51,076 nt of DNA from Tubiluchus corallicola (GCA_030141605.1 JAQGDQ010001266.1:1-51076); one strand, 5' to 3'; positions 22,250 through 34,173 are shown, numbered from the stretch's first letter. Program-made: numbers and translations. The notes: a model not told the origin generated them from the sequence alone.

Positions 22250-22470
22250 TACAGACTTCTCCTCAACCGGACGCACAGCCTTGATAATAACCTAGGTGCC
22301 AGTACTGCCATAAACATTCGCATTAATTAGACTCCGGTTTTCAGCATGGTAAGGTTTTTAAAAAAATGTACAGACTTCTCCTCAACCGGACGCACAGCCT
22401 TGATAATAACCTAGGTGCCAGTACTGCCATAAACATTCGCAGACTCCGGTTTTCAGCATGATAAGTTTTT
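22250..22470. repeat. Direct duplication of about 115 bp
   Basis: The segment acagacttctcctcaaccgg through ccggttttcagcatg occurs twice in tandem (22251 and 22370). The second copy lacks the 9-10 nt attaattag segment. Otherwise the copies are nearly identical, so the duplication looks recent. Confidence 0.85.
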
Positions 22471-22519
22471 TAGAATATGTTCTTAATCTCATCTTTGTTT
22501 TAATAGGGAAGAAAGGAGG

Positions 22520-22920
22520 ATTTAAAAGAATATCGGAAAAAAAATTTTAATACAAAGTTACGTTACTTTACATTACGCTTAGCTGTTTGAAAGATTTACG
22601 TAACTGAAGGAAAATTCTTAGTAATTTAAAATGCCAACTGGTAGAGCGTCACTGCATTGCCATCCCAGTGTGCACCACTGACTCACCAGAAATGCACTAG
22701 TGATCTTATTCACAATATAAAGTAATTTAAAGTTTCCCTTAAGAGTGCGCTACGAATTATTCTGATTACTTTTTAAACTTTATGCAATGTTATTTAAACT
22801 TCTTTCAAACGAATTACAGTTAAGATGGCTACGCATAACGGTCAGTACGGCATTTGAAGTTTTAAGTTTTACACAACGTTACTGCTAACGCAAGCTCTGT
22901 ATGCAATGAGACAGCAGGTA
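22520..22920 (+). mobile_element. Family A element, strongly diverged
   Basis: Retains actggtagagcgtcactgca, gctacgaattattctgatta and aagatggctacgcataacgg in family A order; both ends are eroded. Confidence 0.55.
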
Positions 22921-23164
22921 TGTGATTTTCTGTCATTATTAGATTTTACTACGAAGATTAGCGAACAGCCACAACAAGACAGTGCCAATAGTTCAAAAGG
23001 GAGACATGCACGTGCTATGGTAAAAATAACGCCCTTCTTACAGGCCAAATTAATGATACAAAAGATTTACAATGTAGTCTATGACACATCCAAATTATAA
23101 ATTTTACTATGGGAACAAAACAACTTTTACAGAGTAATGTCATCTTCATGTTTATTTATATACA
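22921..23164 (+). other. Short open frame of unknown status
   Basis: A 64-codon frame (22906-23100) begins at the edge of the diverged family A copy. No domain or splice context is seen; likely chance. Confidence 0.2.
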
Positions 23165-23340
23165 TTACACGCCGTGCACGGGGGGGGGGGTGAGCCAATG
23201 CAAATACAACCAAAGTTGTCGCCCATTACACATAGTGCACGGTAATGGGGGGGGCGGTGTTGGAGGGGAGCCACTGCGAATATAACGAAAATAGTCGACC
23301 ATTACATTTTTAATGGGGGGGGGGGGACCCACTGCGAATA
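23165..23340. repeat. Three G-tract repeats
   Basis: Three diverged copies of about 70 bp, each with a run of 7-11 G followed by a conserved segment (gagccaatgcaaatac, gagccactgcgaatat, gacccactgcgaatac). The G runs could form G-quadruplexes on the plus strand. Confidence 0.8.
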
Positions 23341-23650
23341 CAAAACTATCAATTTGGTAATTAAATATACGACAATTAGAAGAGAAATTACTGGTTGATA
23401 AACTGAAATTTGTAAAAGCTGTGTCATAGAGACGGGATAATATGTCATAGAGATGGGATAATATGTCATAGAGATGGGATACTATGAAAAGAACAAAGTA
23501 TTCCCTGGCGAATAACATAAAAACTATTTAAGGTGTAGGAAGCGTCGCGGACAGTTGCAAATGCAAAACAGTTACACGATTTCAAGCATTTCTTCAAGCC
23601 ACATTCATAGGTAGTTTTGACCTTGTAAAGGTAACATAGCATACGTGATC

Positions 23651-24107
23651 TTAACCCTTTCATTCCCAAATTATTTTTTTAATAAGAAAATTGTTTTGGC
23701 ATGGTACTTTTGTTCAGTATGTCCATCTTGTTTACACATAATAATTTTTTTTTCTACCTGTGCCCGCGTGCTAAATATAGCCTGTATCCCACGGGATACA
23801 TTGGGATTCAATGGGAGCATAAAATGTGCTTCATTTTGCAACTGCTGATAATTTTTTAAGACATTTAGTATGCATGCTATGCTGATCTGTACAAAGTCGT
23901 CTCTAAAGTACTGTACTTTGAGCAGCTTTTTATGCTATGTAGATTTTCTAGTTTGCCATTTTATCACCATTTTTAGTCTATTGTTATTGACTTAAATCAA
24001 AATAATTATTAACAGATCAGATAACTATCAGTTTTAAAATTTTATTATTTTTAAAGGCAAAAAATATTCTCGTATCCCACGGGATACAACGGGTATGAAA
24101 GGGTTAA
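23651..24107. mobile_element. piggyBac-type non-autonomous element with TTAA flanks
   Basis: TTAA (23651-23654), then CCCTTTCATTCCC at one end and GGGTATGAAAGGG at the other, then TTAA (24104-24107). The body is 449 bp. TTAA target duplication with CCCTTT termini is diagnostic of piggyBac elements. A subterminal word tatcccacgggatac occurs twice (near 23788 and 24073). No transposase; it must be mobilised in trans. Confidence 0.85.
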
Positions 24108-25070
24108 ACTTATACCTATATTACCTATTATGAATATCGTATGTTATAAAAGTCTTCTGTCAAACAAAGTCATTAGTAATGTGTTGATACTGTGTCGTAG
24201 AGAACACTCTCATTCTCGAACACCCGCCCCCATACCCCCACCCCGTTTAGACGGCTTAATTATAGATTATTATGTTAATTAGTTTATACAAGATGATTAC
24301 ATTGTTTAATATTGTTTGTTTGTTTTCATTGTTGTTTTGTGTAAGTAAATATTGCAAAATATATATGTACCATTGCAATTAATCGTTTTTCTCTTTTTGG
24401 CAGTTATTAAACACAAGTAAAACATATAAATACATATACACACATATACATGTATCTCTTTTATTCAAGCTTTTTCCGTTTTGGTTACTAAAGAAATTAT
24501 AATTTGTAACCTCGGATATTCAGCGCTTCTCCTCCTTTAAAGTGTCAAATTATCCTTCAAATTTTCACCCTTTCTTTACGGGAGGGTTGGGTGTAAAGGG
24601 GTGGCAAAGGGATGGGAAGTGAAAATAACTTAATAAGATAACAGTTGTTAGCTGTGATGGGTGGGGCAGTATGCGGGGTGTGAAGGCTAAGTTTTTGTTA
24701 TCATTTTTACATATTTAAGGAGTGTTAGACATTCGATACGACATGCAAACCAAATAGTTACTGCAATGTTCTTCATCTGTGCATTTTTTCGTGTTTATTT
24801 TTCACAATTTTGATTCATTGGTAATTTCACAGTTCTGCGCATGCGCACATTTAAGTTTCTAGTTCGTTTTATTTGCATTAGACCTTGTGCTAGCAGCATT
24901 ATCTTGTTTAGTTGATCGTAAGCATAATAATTGGGCACGCAAGACAAATGACTAAAACCACCTTTGATTTTAAGTAAAACGACTGAGCTTTGATTCTTGA
25001 GCAAATTAATGAGATGTTAGAAAAGAAAAATATTATATTAATATTCAGTTTGCATCCGCTCCTATAGGCG
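24108..25070. other. Gene-free AT-rich stretch
   Basis: Includes short tracts (tacatataca near 24430) and a gcgcatgcgcac word at 24837 that recalls family C without the rest of it. No exon seen. Confidence 0.3.
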
Positions 25071-25159
25071 AAAAAGTCAACTGACTGGATACACCTGGAA
25101 AAATTTCAGGAAAGTTCCTTCAGGCCATCTTAATAGCATTTTTATAAACTTTTGCATTT

Positions 25160-25330
25160 TGGCCCGTTGTCCTGGGACACTAAAAGGTCAAGAAATGGCC
25201 CTGTATTTTGGAACCTTATCATTTCAGAAAGGTCGCAGATAGACACTTGGCTACTATCAGCAGCAACGAATAAACAGTTATATGTGGCCTTTCATTTAGT
25301 AGTACGATTAGTGTCCCAGGAACACACCAG
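25160..25330. mobile_element. Short inverted-repeat element
   Basis: tgtcctgggacactaa (25168-25183) is mirrored by ttagtgtcccaggaaca (25309-25325), about 15 bp paired around a 125-bp centre. Consistent with a small MITE or a structured RNA; nothing distinguishes them. Confidence 0.45.
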
Positions 25331-25374
25331 GTGGCAAAAATGACGTCATCAGTACCCTCTAGCCATTTCATATT

Positions 25375-25575
25375 AAACTGTGAGATATTCAGTGTGTTGT
25401 ACTAAAACTAGGCGAGTTTTAAGATGAAATTCAAAATTTCAAATTTACCACTGCACTCACGTATGAGCTGTCGAACGTGTGCAGTTCGTCACAAACTAAC
25501 ACACCTGAACTGAGAGGTACAGCACCTGTTTATTCTGCAAAAACTTTTGGCCTACAGTTTTAGACTGGATCCGGT
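25375..25575 (-). mobile_element. Family B element, partial
   Basis: Holds the tgtgttgtactaaaactagg and actggatccggttttttt words but lacks the middle and far end. Confidence 0.7.
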
Positions 25576-25779
25576 TTTTTTTACTATCTTAATGCAAGAT
25601 GTCAGCACAAAGAAAAATTCATATCCTGTAAGAGTGTAACTAATAAATGTGTTTAGCAAACGTCCAGTTAGATTGAATTTAATAAATTAGATTTGCAGCC
25701 TGTTTTCTGCATTAATTTTACTTGTTTGTCTGTCTGTCCGTTCGTACTTTAATCCGTTTGCTTGTTTGTTCGGTTATCT

Positions 25780-25920
25780 ATGCGTACTCATTAGTTTTCT
25801 GTTTACTCAATTCTCTAGTTACTCACTCACTCACTAATTGACTCATTTACTGACTCGTGCACTCACCTACTCACTCACTAACTCAATCACTCACTCACCT
25901 AAAAACCTAACTCATTAAGT
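25780..25920. repeat. Degenerate actc tetranucleotide tract
   Basis: Repeated actcactcactaactc-type words with many interruptions. Confidence 0.6.
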
Positions 25921-25929
25921 TACTCACCG

Positions 25930-26090
25930 AATTTTGTTGCTGAAGTTACAAAATTTTGTAATTTTTATGCACTTGTACATTTTCTTTTGTAATTTTTGTG
26001 TGATATGGTGTAGCTCTTGTCAGTTTTGTATTGGATATAAATATTATGTTTGAAATAAAGACTTTATTATTAAACCAAATCAAATCACTC
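25930..26090 (+). repeat. LINE-like 3' UTR end
   Basis: T-rich sequence ending tgaaataaagactttattat and a short (aaatc)-type tail, as at the 3' end of a polyadenylated retroelement or processed transcript. No coding part is attached. Confidence 0.35.
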
Positions 26091-26624
26091 GTGGGATTCA
26101 TCAAGATTCTGGAATACGGATTTCGGTCGTCTACCTGCTGAGCGAGGATGATTAATTATGACCCAGACATGGCTGAGACACCTCGGCCAGTTCAGTGCCT
26201 CATTTTATTGCATTATGCTTGATAATGAGGCGGTTTCCGGTCTCGCCACAGCTACCCAAATAGGTACGTCCTGTCGTTAAGCGTGGAGACCCGTAATGGG
26301 GTTAGATGGGTTAAATCACGTATCAAAAACGCTTTTGAAAGTGCAACTAATTTGACTTGTGTAACTAAAAATTTAACCATTAATTTGAAAACGTACAAAC
26401 TGATGTTTCTGTGCAAATCTGAAAGCTATTGAACTGTAGAGTCACCTGTATCATTACAGCTGACCGAAGGTCAAAGGTCAGTTGAAAATTACAAAAAAAA
26501 TCATTCATTCGTAAGGTGTGTTGGCGCTCTAAGCACAGTCACCAAGCTACATGAGCCATTAATCTTGGAAATGTAGAATTGGTGGACAAGCTATAAGGAT
26601 TGAATCAGGATAATCACAAGGGCT

Positions 26625-26700
26625 GAGTAATCTCGTAGTATGACGTTTGACTTGTAATTGAAAGGTCTAGGGTTCGAATCTAGGCTCACTTTCGGGTTTT
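26625..26700 (+). repeat. tRNA-Thr-like fragment (SINE or pseudogene)
   Basis: The piece gtttgacttgtaattgaaag looks like a tRNA anticodon arm with anticodon TGT (Thr), followed by ggtctagggttcgaatctag, a B-box and T-arm. The 5' third does not fold into a clean D-arm and the acceptor ends do not pair well, so it is not a functional tRNA gene. Confidence 0.55.
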
Positions 26701-27260
26701 CCAGAATTCTTTTCGATCTAGCAAGTTTGATTTTTAATTGTTAGTTTACGACATCATTAACAAATTATGTTGAAATTAAAATTACATTTAATTAGAACAC
26801 AAAGGTTTATTGTATAAGTTTTATAGTGCGTAAAATTAGTGTAAATCAAGACAACCTAAACATGAATCATCAGTTCACTTTTGACGTGTGTGGTAAACAG
26901 TATAGCTTTTGATTACAAAAGCATAAAACTCTCTTTGAAAGTCAGGAAGTAATTAATGCAAGCAGTTGGATGCAGCATCACAGATGCACACCGATGATGA
27001 ACAAACCTTTATCCATCGCGGGAGATTCCCTTTTTGTCATAATGAGGGTTTCTCTTTTACTTTAAGCAGAACGTTGCATAGATAATAAAAACTATTTTAT
27101 GTTATAAAATATAACGAAACTAATAAAATGAAAATGTCTTAAATGTAACTACGTTTCTCTTTTTCGTTATTTCCTTGGAAGAAGCTTAAAAATCATTTGC
27201 TATTAATTTGTTTACGTATAAAATCTTTTAAAGTCAAACTTTGTGTTTTAATAAGTAATA
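26700..27260. other. No gene seen
   Basis: AT-rich sequence without exon signals or recognisable repeats. Confidence 0.3.
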
Positions 27261-28684
27261 TAGGTTTTACATGTCAAATGTAGACCTGCGTTAACTCGAA
27301 TATAGATTTAGGTGATTCAAATGTGTCTTGGTAACTCAAATGTAGATTTAGGTAGTTCAAATGTGTTAACAATGGTTTTCAACAAATCTTAAGCGTTTTT
27401 GGTAGGTCAAATGTAGACACATGTCAAGTCAAATGTGACATTGGTATCTCAAATGTGGATAGGTGTTAAAGTTTAAGGATGTTAAATTTAATCTTCTTTA
27501 ATTTCAATTTAATTAAAATAAACAATGTTTCTTGAGAGAAACTAATTCATTAATGCAGTGCTAATGCATTACTTAAAAAACTAATTAGTGATTCACTGTT
27601 CATTGGGAAGTGGGAACCGATTTATTCTTTTCTACCGACGTTGTAGTTTATCAAAGAATTTCGTTTGAGAATAAACAACGGATTTTTCAAAGTTATTTGA
27701 ATTTGAATTTGGTTTTATCTTTTCATCGAAATTCCTGTGTCTACATTTGACTTACCTAAGTCACATTTGAACTTTCCTGTGTCTACATTTGACTTACCTA
27801 AATCACATTTGAACTTTCCTGTGTCTACATTTGACTTACCTAAGTCACATTTGAACTTTCCTGTGTCTACATTTGACTTACCTCACATTTGAACTTTCCT
27901 GTGTCTACATTTGACTTACCTAAGTCACATTTGAACTTTCCTATGTCTACATTTGACTTACCTAAATCACATTTGAACTTTCCTGTGTCTACATTTGACT
28001 TACCTAAGTCACATTTGAACTTTCCTGTGTCTACATTTGACTTACCTAAGTCACATTTGAACTTTCCTGTGTCTACATTTGACTTACCTAAGTCACATTT
28101 GAACTTTCCTGTGTCTACATTTGACTTACCTAAGTCACATTTGAACTTTCCTATGTCTACATTTGACTTACCTAAGTTACATTTGAACTTTCCTATGTCT
28201 ACATTTGACTTACCTAAGTCACATTTGAACTTTCCTATGTCTACATTTGACTTACCTAAATCACATTTGAACTTTCCTGTGTCTACATTTGACTTACCTA
28301 AGTCACATTTGAACTTTCCTATGTCTACATTTGATTTACCTAAGTCACATTTGAACTTTCCTGTGTCTACATTTGACTTACCTAAGTCACATTTGAACTT
28401 TCCTGTGTCTACATTTGACTTACCTAAATCACATTTGAACTTTCCTGTGTCTACATTTGACTTACCTAAGTCACATTTGAACTTTCCTATGTCTACATTT
28501 GATTTACCTAAGTCACATTTGAACTTTCCTGTGTCTACATTTGACTTACCTAAGTCACATTTGAACTTTCCTGTGTCTACATTTGACTTACCTAAATCAC
28601 ATTTGAACTTTCCTGTGTCTACATTTGACTTACCTAAGTCACATTTGAACTTTCCTGTGTCTACATTTGACGTGTAAAACCTAT
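27261..28684. mobile_element. Inverted-repeat element containing the 42-bp array
   Basis: The outer ends are inverted repeats: taggttttacatgtcaaatg at 27261 and its near-perfect reverse complement ending at about 28684 (24 of 25 positions). The left arm (to about 27470) holds several degenerate inverted copies of the caaatgtagac/caaatgtg motif; the right arm is the amplified array. Between lie about 250 bp of unrelated AT-rich sequence. Confidence 0.6.
27730..28676 (+). repeat. 42-bp tandem array
   Basis: About 22 copies of a 42-bp unit (aactttcctgtgtctacatt plus tgacttacctaagtcacatt plus tg), with single-base variants such as gtgtct/atgtct and taagtc/taaatc. Because 42 is 14 codons, a 262-codon frame of NFPVSTFDLPKSHL repeats is open. 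It starts inside the array and ends just past it with no non-repeat domain, so I do not call it a gene. Confidence 0.95.
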
Positions 28685-29060
28685 AATTTAAACTACTTTC
28701 TGTAACTTCTACTTCTGTTAGTAAGTTGCTTTCGTAGTTTTATTGTACATAATAATGCGATGATCTTTTCAGTGTATAATTCACCTGATATAACTGAAAA
28801 AAGTGCTCGAATTAGACTAATATTTTAATTTCAAAACAAATAGCTAATCCATAAATTTTTTGTGTATAAATTATTTTATTTAACTATCAGTTTAATCTGT
28901 CTAATGCAATTAGATTTAAAACTTTTTAATGAGACACTTTGCCTCTGAATACGTCACAACACAATCGAAATTATTTTCATTATTATCAGCAACTGTTCAT
29001 TTTAATATCATTAATCAAACTTGCGCTGTTGTAATGTGTGATTTTAATGTGTAATTAACT
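28685..29060. other. No gene seen
   Basis: AT-rich sequence between two mobile elements. Confidence 0.3.
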
Positions 29061-29064
29061 TATT

Positions 29065-29515
29065 TAAATGAAGACAGGATGATTTTTCGTTTGGTATCCC
29101 ATTCTCATGTCCGATGAAAACTATACATTTTAACACAAATAATACTGCTAAAGCGTTTCTGATAATTAAATAATAGATTAAAATCTCAGTTAATGGCAGG
29201 TGATCCCAACTATTGATGACATCACAAACTAACATAATTTTCAACATCAAAAATATTTGCAAAAGCGAAAATTGAAGTACAGTGCTACTGCAAGATATTC
29301 AGTGTGTCGCACTAAACCTAGGCTAGTTTTAAGATAATGAATGGAAAAATGCATGTAACAGCTAACAACTAGTGGCGCGAACGTGAAATTGTGTTTGTGT
29401 GGTAATGATTCTTTAGTGAAAGTCTTTTTTTAAAAAATAAAATGTTTCCTTTCAATATTTTAAAGAGTAGATTGTGTGTTTTGACCTGCAGTTTAAGATT
29501 GGATCCGGTTTTGCT
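29065..29515 (-). mobile_element. Family B element with internal deletion
   Basis: Both ends present (gaagacaggatgatttttcg and taagattggatccggttttg), but the middle between aggctagttttaagata and tgaatggaaaaatgcatgta is missing compared with the 21140 copy. Confidence 0.8.
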
Positions 29516-30104
29516 TTGAAACTGCCTCCTGCTTGACTAACTGCATGGGTTAGACGCTCACGGGTGGACTAAGACCTCAAGAACCCCTAAGCACTGAAAT
29601 GATTATGGTACCTCCATGCATGTGCAATTCAGAATAAAAACAATACCAAACTGTAAAATGAAATTAAAATGAAATTAAATTGAAATTAAAATGCAAAATA
29701 AAATGAATCTCGATGATCATTAAACAAACACAGAAACGGCCATACATGTTTAGTTTGGATAATTGTTCGATTTGAAAAAAAAAACTGTCTGGGTCCCTCT
29801 TCCCATGATGCTTTAAAAATACGTGAATATTATCCTTAATAGCTAATCCAGGGCTGGAAGCATTTTTGTCCTCCAATCCTATTGTGTCTATGTAAACATA
29901 ATTTTCTATTGCTTTTTTATCTTTATGAGTGCAAAGAATTTGATTTTTGTTTCCAATAGATGGCGCTACTTATTTTACGTAATCTTGATTACTTAACGTG
30001 GATTTGTAAAACAGAAATTGAACTGCTAATGAGACTGTTATCTTCCGTTGCACAGCGTTGCATGTCTAATCCTACTACATTATACACCAGACAATAGTTT
30101 AATA
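29516..30104. other. No gene seen
   Basis: Contains short aaattgaaattaaaatg repeats near 29665. A 70-codon minus frame (29664-29876) has protein-like composition but no recognised domain. Confidence 0.3.
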
Positions 30105-30470
30105 AGACCTTTCACAGTTTCGTTGTGCGCACGCGCAGTTGCTGCAGGTCAACGCTTTAAGTCTACCACAGCAACGGGTCTTAACAACAACCGGCACGTG
30201 ACATGTGGGTAAAGCCAAGCCTTCTGCCACATCAGTTTAGTAACTTCAGTTGTTTTACGTGGACTTTACTTAATTATGCATTAGTCTGTGCATAGACTAG
30301 CAGGATCTTACTTGAGAACAAGAAAAAATGAACTAGGTAAAGTTCTAGCTAGTTGTTAAAACTGTTACTATTAGAATAGCATGGGGTGAGCTGTTGTCAA
30401 GTGTATACAAATGCGTTGTCTGGTACACTTGACCGTAACCGTTGACATTTTCACCATCATCATCAATCAG
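30105..30470 (+). mobile_element. Family C element
   Basis: Plus-oriented full copy matching 12540-12935 reversed, from cgttgtgcgcacgcgcagtt through gcatagactagcaggatctt to ttttcaccatcatcatcaat. Confidence 0.75.
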
Positions 30471-30629
30471 GATGATAGCAATCGCTGTTATGAAGTTGGG
30501 GTTTATGGGCAACTCACTTGCAAATAACTCTATAGAGTGGTTCAACTGTCATGATGTTCTCATTCATGAAATACAAAAATTTGTCATTTGCTCATTGTGC
30601 GGCAAATAATGCGTAATAAATCTTCATAA

Positions 30630-30832
30630 AGTTGGATTGTAATGGCGGCTGTAGACAAAGTTTGATTGTAATGGCAGCTGTAGACAAAGTTAGATTGTAA
30701 TGGCGGCTGTAGACAAAGTCGGATTGTAATAGCGGCTGTAGACAAAGTTGGATTGTAATGGCGGCTGTAGACAAAGTCGGATTGTAATGGCGGCTGTAGA
30801 CAAAGTTGGATTGTAATGGCGGCTGTAGACAG
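30630..30832. repeat. 30-bp tandem array
   Basis: Seven copies of gttggattgtaatggcggct plus gtagacaaa, with point variants (ggcggc/agcggc/ggcagc). The open minus frames are by-products. Confidence 0.95.
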
Positions 30833-31064
30833 ATAACTATTATCTGTTAACGGGTAGGCTATTGCCATCACTTCAGTCATGTTATTAAGCGTGGCCACAA
30901 AGCAATTCTTTTTTGAAAAAATTATTTCCGTCCAAGATGTATCGTTTCAATAGGAAAAATTCTTTGAGCAGATGATGTCAACAGCAGCACAATACTGCGT
31001 GCTAATTATACGAAGATGCTTTTAATAAAATCCACAGGACAAAGATTAATAAGCAACCACCAGA

Positions 31065-31141
31065 ATGAGGGAGAGAGATCGAGAGAGAGAAGGAGCGTGG
31101 TGAGAGGGAAAAGAGAAAGAAAGACAGGACAAAGATGGGAG

Positions 31142-31174
<33 letters not shown>

Positions 31175-31217
31175 GAGAGAGAGGGAGGAAGAGAGAAAGA
31201 GAGAGAAAGAGAGGGAA

Positions 31218-31301
<84 letters not shown>

Positions 31302-31356
31302 AGAGGGGAGAGGAGAGAGAGGGGAGAAGAAAGGAGAGGAGAGAGAGAGGAGAGAG

Positions 31357-31405
<49 letters not shown>

Positions 31406-31626
31406 GGAGAGGGAAAGAGAGGGAGAGGAGAGGGAGAAAGAGAGAGGGGAGAGAGAGGAGAAAGAGAGAAAGAAAGAGAGAGAGAAAAAGAGAGAGGGGA
31501 GTGAGACGTAGACGGAGATGGGGAGAGAGTGAGAGAGAGAGAGAGGAGAGTGAAAGAAAGAGAGAAAGAGAAAGAGAGAGGGGAGAGAAGATGAGAGAGA
31601 GGAGAGAAGGAGAGGGAAAGAGAGAG

Positions 31627-31682
<56 letters not shown>

Positions 31683-31745
31683 GAAAGAGAGAAAGAGAGA
31701 GAGGGGAGAGAGACGTAGACGGAGATGGGGAGAGATTGAGAAAGT
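31065..31745 (+). repeat. GA-rich microsatellite tract
   Basis: About 680 bp of imperfect (GA)n with GGA and GAAA interruptions, including a near-duplicate gacgtagacggagatgggga segment at 31505 and 31710. The Arg/Glu open frames (162 and 82 codons) are artefacts. Confidence 0.95.
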
Positions 31746-31749
31746 GTGA

Positions 31750-33998
31750 AATGGTCGTGATTTTAAAATGATTTTCCTGTTCAGACGAGGCGTTTAAAAC
31801 ACTTTTATTATTAATCTACTAAATATTTTGTCGCAAGTATTTAAAAATGTCTAACTTCCCATAAGACTTGTTCTTTCCTTTAAATGAATCTTGGCAAAAC
31901 GAAGCAAGATTCATGCAGCTTTGAATTTACACGCTCAATATTATCACCTTTGATATTTCACCACTGTGATTCTTGACTGCTCAGTTGATAGAGAAAACTG
32001 TGCACAAATTAGGCAAAATATGTCAAATAGCACTAATTAGGCGCGCTGCTGGCGAGTCTTATGAGCACATCTTTGCAAATTAACTGCAGAAAAATCACTT
32101 TCTTACACCACTCAGCAAGAGATAAGTACACTGCAGTTCTTCAGTATTAATTAATGAAAGATGAAGCCACTAGTGACGAATAAAACTACAGAGCAAGTAT
32201 TGCAAAGTTTCCACTTGAGATTGGATACAAACTAAAAACGTGCATCATGTGATAATCCGTTTGGCCTAAAATGCTGTAAATGTGTTTATGTCAGAATGGC
32301 AAGATTATCACTTGAACACTGGTGCTAACACACCATAAATACTTAAAAGAAACAACAAGCTTTATTTGATCTAAGGCTGTGGGTCGGGTCCCCGGCGAAC
32401 TTCCTTAACGCGAGAATCTAACATTATCAGAACAGATAGACAAACGACCAATTTGCTATAAACTCAATATTATTTAACATAAGAAAAACACATTTGAGAA
32501 TTAATAAACAAATATATACTACGAGTTATAGTTTAGCTACTGTCTTAAACTTTACCCGGGATTTTGAATGTATCACAAACACCATAAACTGTACTTATCG
32601 TGAGTCTATGTGCACACGTTGGCTAGCTAGCTTAACCTCGTCACTGTCGCTGTCGACGGCGGCGTATACTGGAACAGTCTGACGGTAGGCTTCCCAAACG
32701 GTAACTTCAGGGTCAGACAATTAGGTGACATCAGGCGTGGCATTAACTCCATCAACTGAGGAATGCGCTGTATCAAGTCCAGCGTATCTGAAGGCACTGA
32801 CAGGAAGACTGACCACAGGCTGGTTCTCTGAGAACTACGAATAGTCCATTTCACGACTTGGTCTCCTCCACCATAAACAATAAAGTCTCTAGGGGCTTCC
32901 TAAATAACGGACAGCCCAGGATCACAAAGACTGAGTACAACCTTTGTAGAAGTACTCTGTTTCTGCTGAGGAAATTCCTTTAATAAATGCAATATTATCC
33001 TTTAAACCAAGAATTGATAAAACACAAGTAGAGCAACCATATTGCAAAGCCACACTTTTTACACCTTGCTCTGTGGCCTCGTTTCTCCAGGTAAACCTGT
33101 TTGCTCTCAGCTGAGTGGCTGCATATCATGTAAATGTTGGTTCATCACCTAAACCTGACCAATCAAACAGGTTATAAAGAGTAGCAGCTATGAATAGTAC
33201 AGCCTTGATTTCTGACACAGGTACTTCTCGGGCGTACTTAGTTAGTTATTTTTTGTGCGAATGTATTTTGTTCCCCTAGTTCTATAAGTGCTGATAATAA
33301 ACTCCGTACAGTGTAAATTTTGTGTCTAATTTGTGAGAGTTAAATGACGTGCTATAACAGGTATATGCTATTAGTTTACAGACATTAACTTAGTTAATTA
33401 GCATAACATTTATAATTAAAATTAACATTTATAGTTGAGTAATCAGTTCCACAACGATAGTAAAATGGATCTTGATGATGCGCAATATCAAGACCGCCGT
33501 GCCATCTTGGAGTTCCACCCCCTGAATCGAATTTAGTTCAATACTGCATTTGTGTGCGTTCTCGGGTCTGTTTTACCATATTTTGCTCTAGAATAGAATA
33601 TTATTCAGTATTATGCGTTTCATTTGCTTTGTGTTTGGAATCTTTATGTATTTTTCTCTAAATCGACTAAAACAACTTTTCCTGAACCAACTGAAATTAT
33701 CACTAAATTTCTTATCTGTTCAGATTTTGTACGGCTGTTCAGTTTGCATTAAATAATTTGCCAGTAAAAACTTTGCAACAGGCGACAAAACTGGAAAAAA
33801 ATGGAACAACGTTTTGCAGACATAAAACAGGGAGCCATTAAATTTGGCGCACCAGCTGTTCACTTGTGACGTCATTTCGCACAGGGCAGTTAATGTTACT
33901 TACCGTATTAATTACCGTATTAATGCAATAAAGACATTGGAATCGCTACGTTTTGCGTTTTCTAGATCTTTCTAGAGCAACTAAAACGATTCTTAAAC
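31750..33998. other. Gene-poor stretch; decayed coding-like fragments
   Basis: No intact exon. On the minus strand, 32600-32870 reads in two frames with protein-like stretches (for example SDPEVTVWEAYRQTVPVYAA, interrupted by stops), and 32940-33110 has another (WRNEATEQGVKSVALQYG). These may be a dead retroelement or pseudogene, unidentified. On the plus strand, 33135-33361 has a ccaat, tataaag and aataaa order reminiscent of an LTR promoter, but no partner LTR or target duplication was found. Confidence 0.3.
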
Positions 33999-34004
33999 TT
34001 TATT
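33999..34004 (-). promoter_or_regulatory. Polyadenylation hexamer AATAAA for amidase exon
   Basis: Minus-strand AATAAA 170 nt after the stop codon at 34174-34176. Confidence 0.4.
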
Positions 34005-34173
34005 CAATTAGTAGGACGATGTCAAATTAAAATTAAACCGTCAGACGTATTGAAATTCTATACACATATCGTACTACAGTATATCAATGTACAAACAAGA
34101 ACAGTAGGCCTGATTCACTAAAAGATTGTTTCCTCTAGTAAGAAAATTTTAATGCATTACAACAAATACTCTC

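Noticed and set aside
26625-26700. Functional tRNA-Thr gene
   Set aside because: The anticodon and T arms look right, but the D-arm and acceptor stem do not pair.
27889-28677. 262-codon frame of NFPVSTFDLPKSHL repeats
   Set aside because: The unit is 42 bp, so any stop-free frame stays open. It has no non-repeat start or end domain, and the same motif in the left arm of the element is non-coding.
31016-31749. Arg/Glu-rich proteins
   Set aside because: Translation of a (GA)n tract; composition has no other source.
32627-32854. 75-codon minus-strand protein (VVKWTIRSSQRTSLWS)
   Set aside because: A neighbouring frame over the same bases is equally protein-like, and both are interrupted; at most an unidentified relic.
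33135-33361. Solo LTR (ccaat, tataaag and aataaa order)
   Set aside because: No matching second LTR, no convincing target duplication, and the boundaries are arbitrary.
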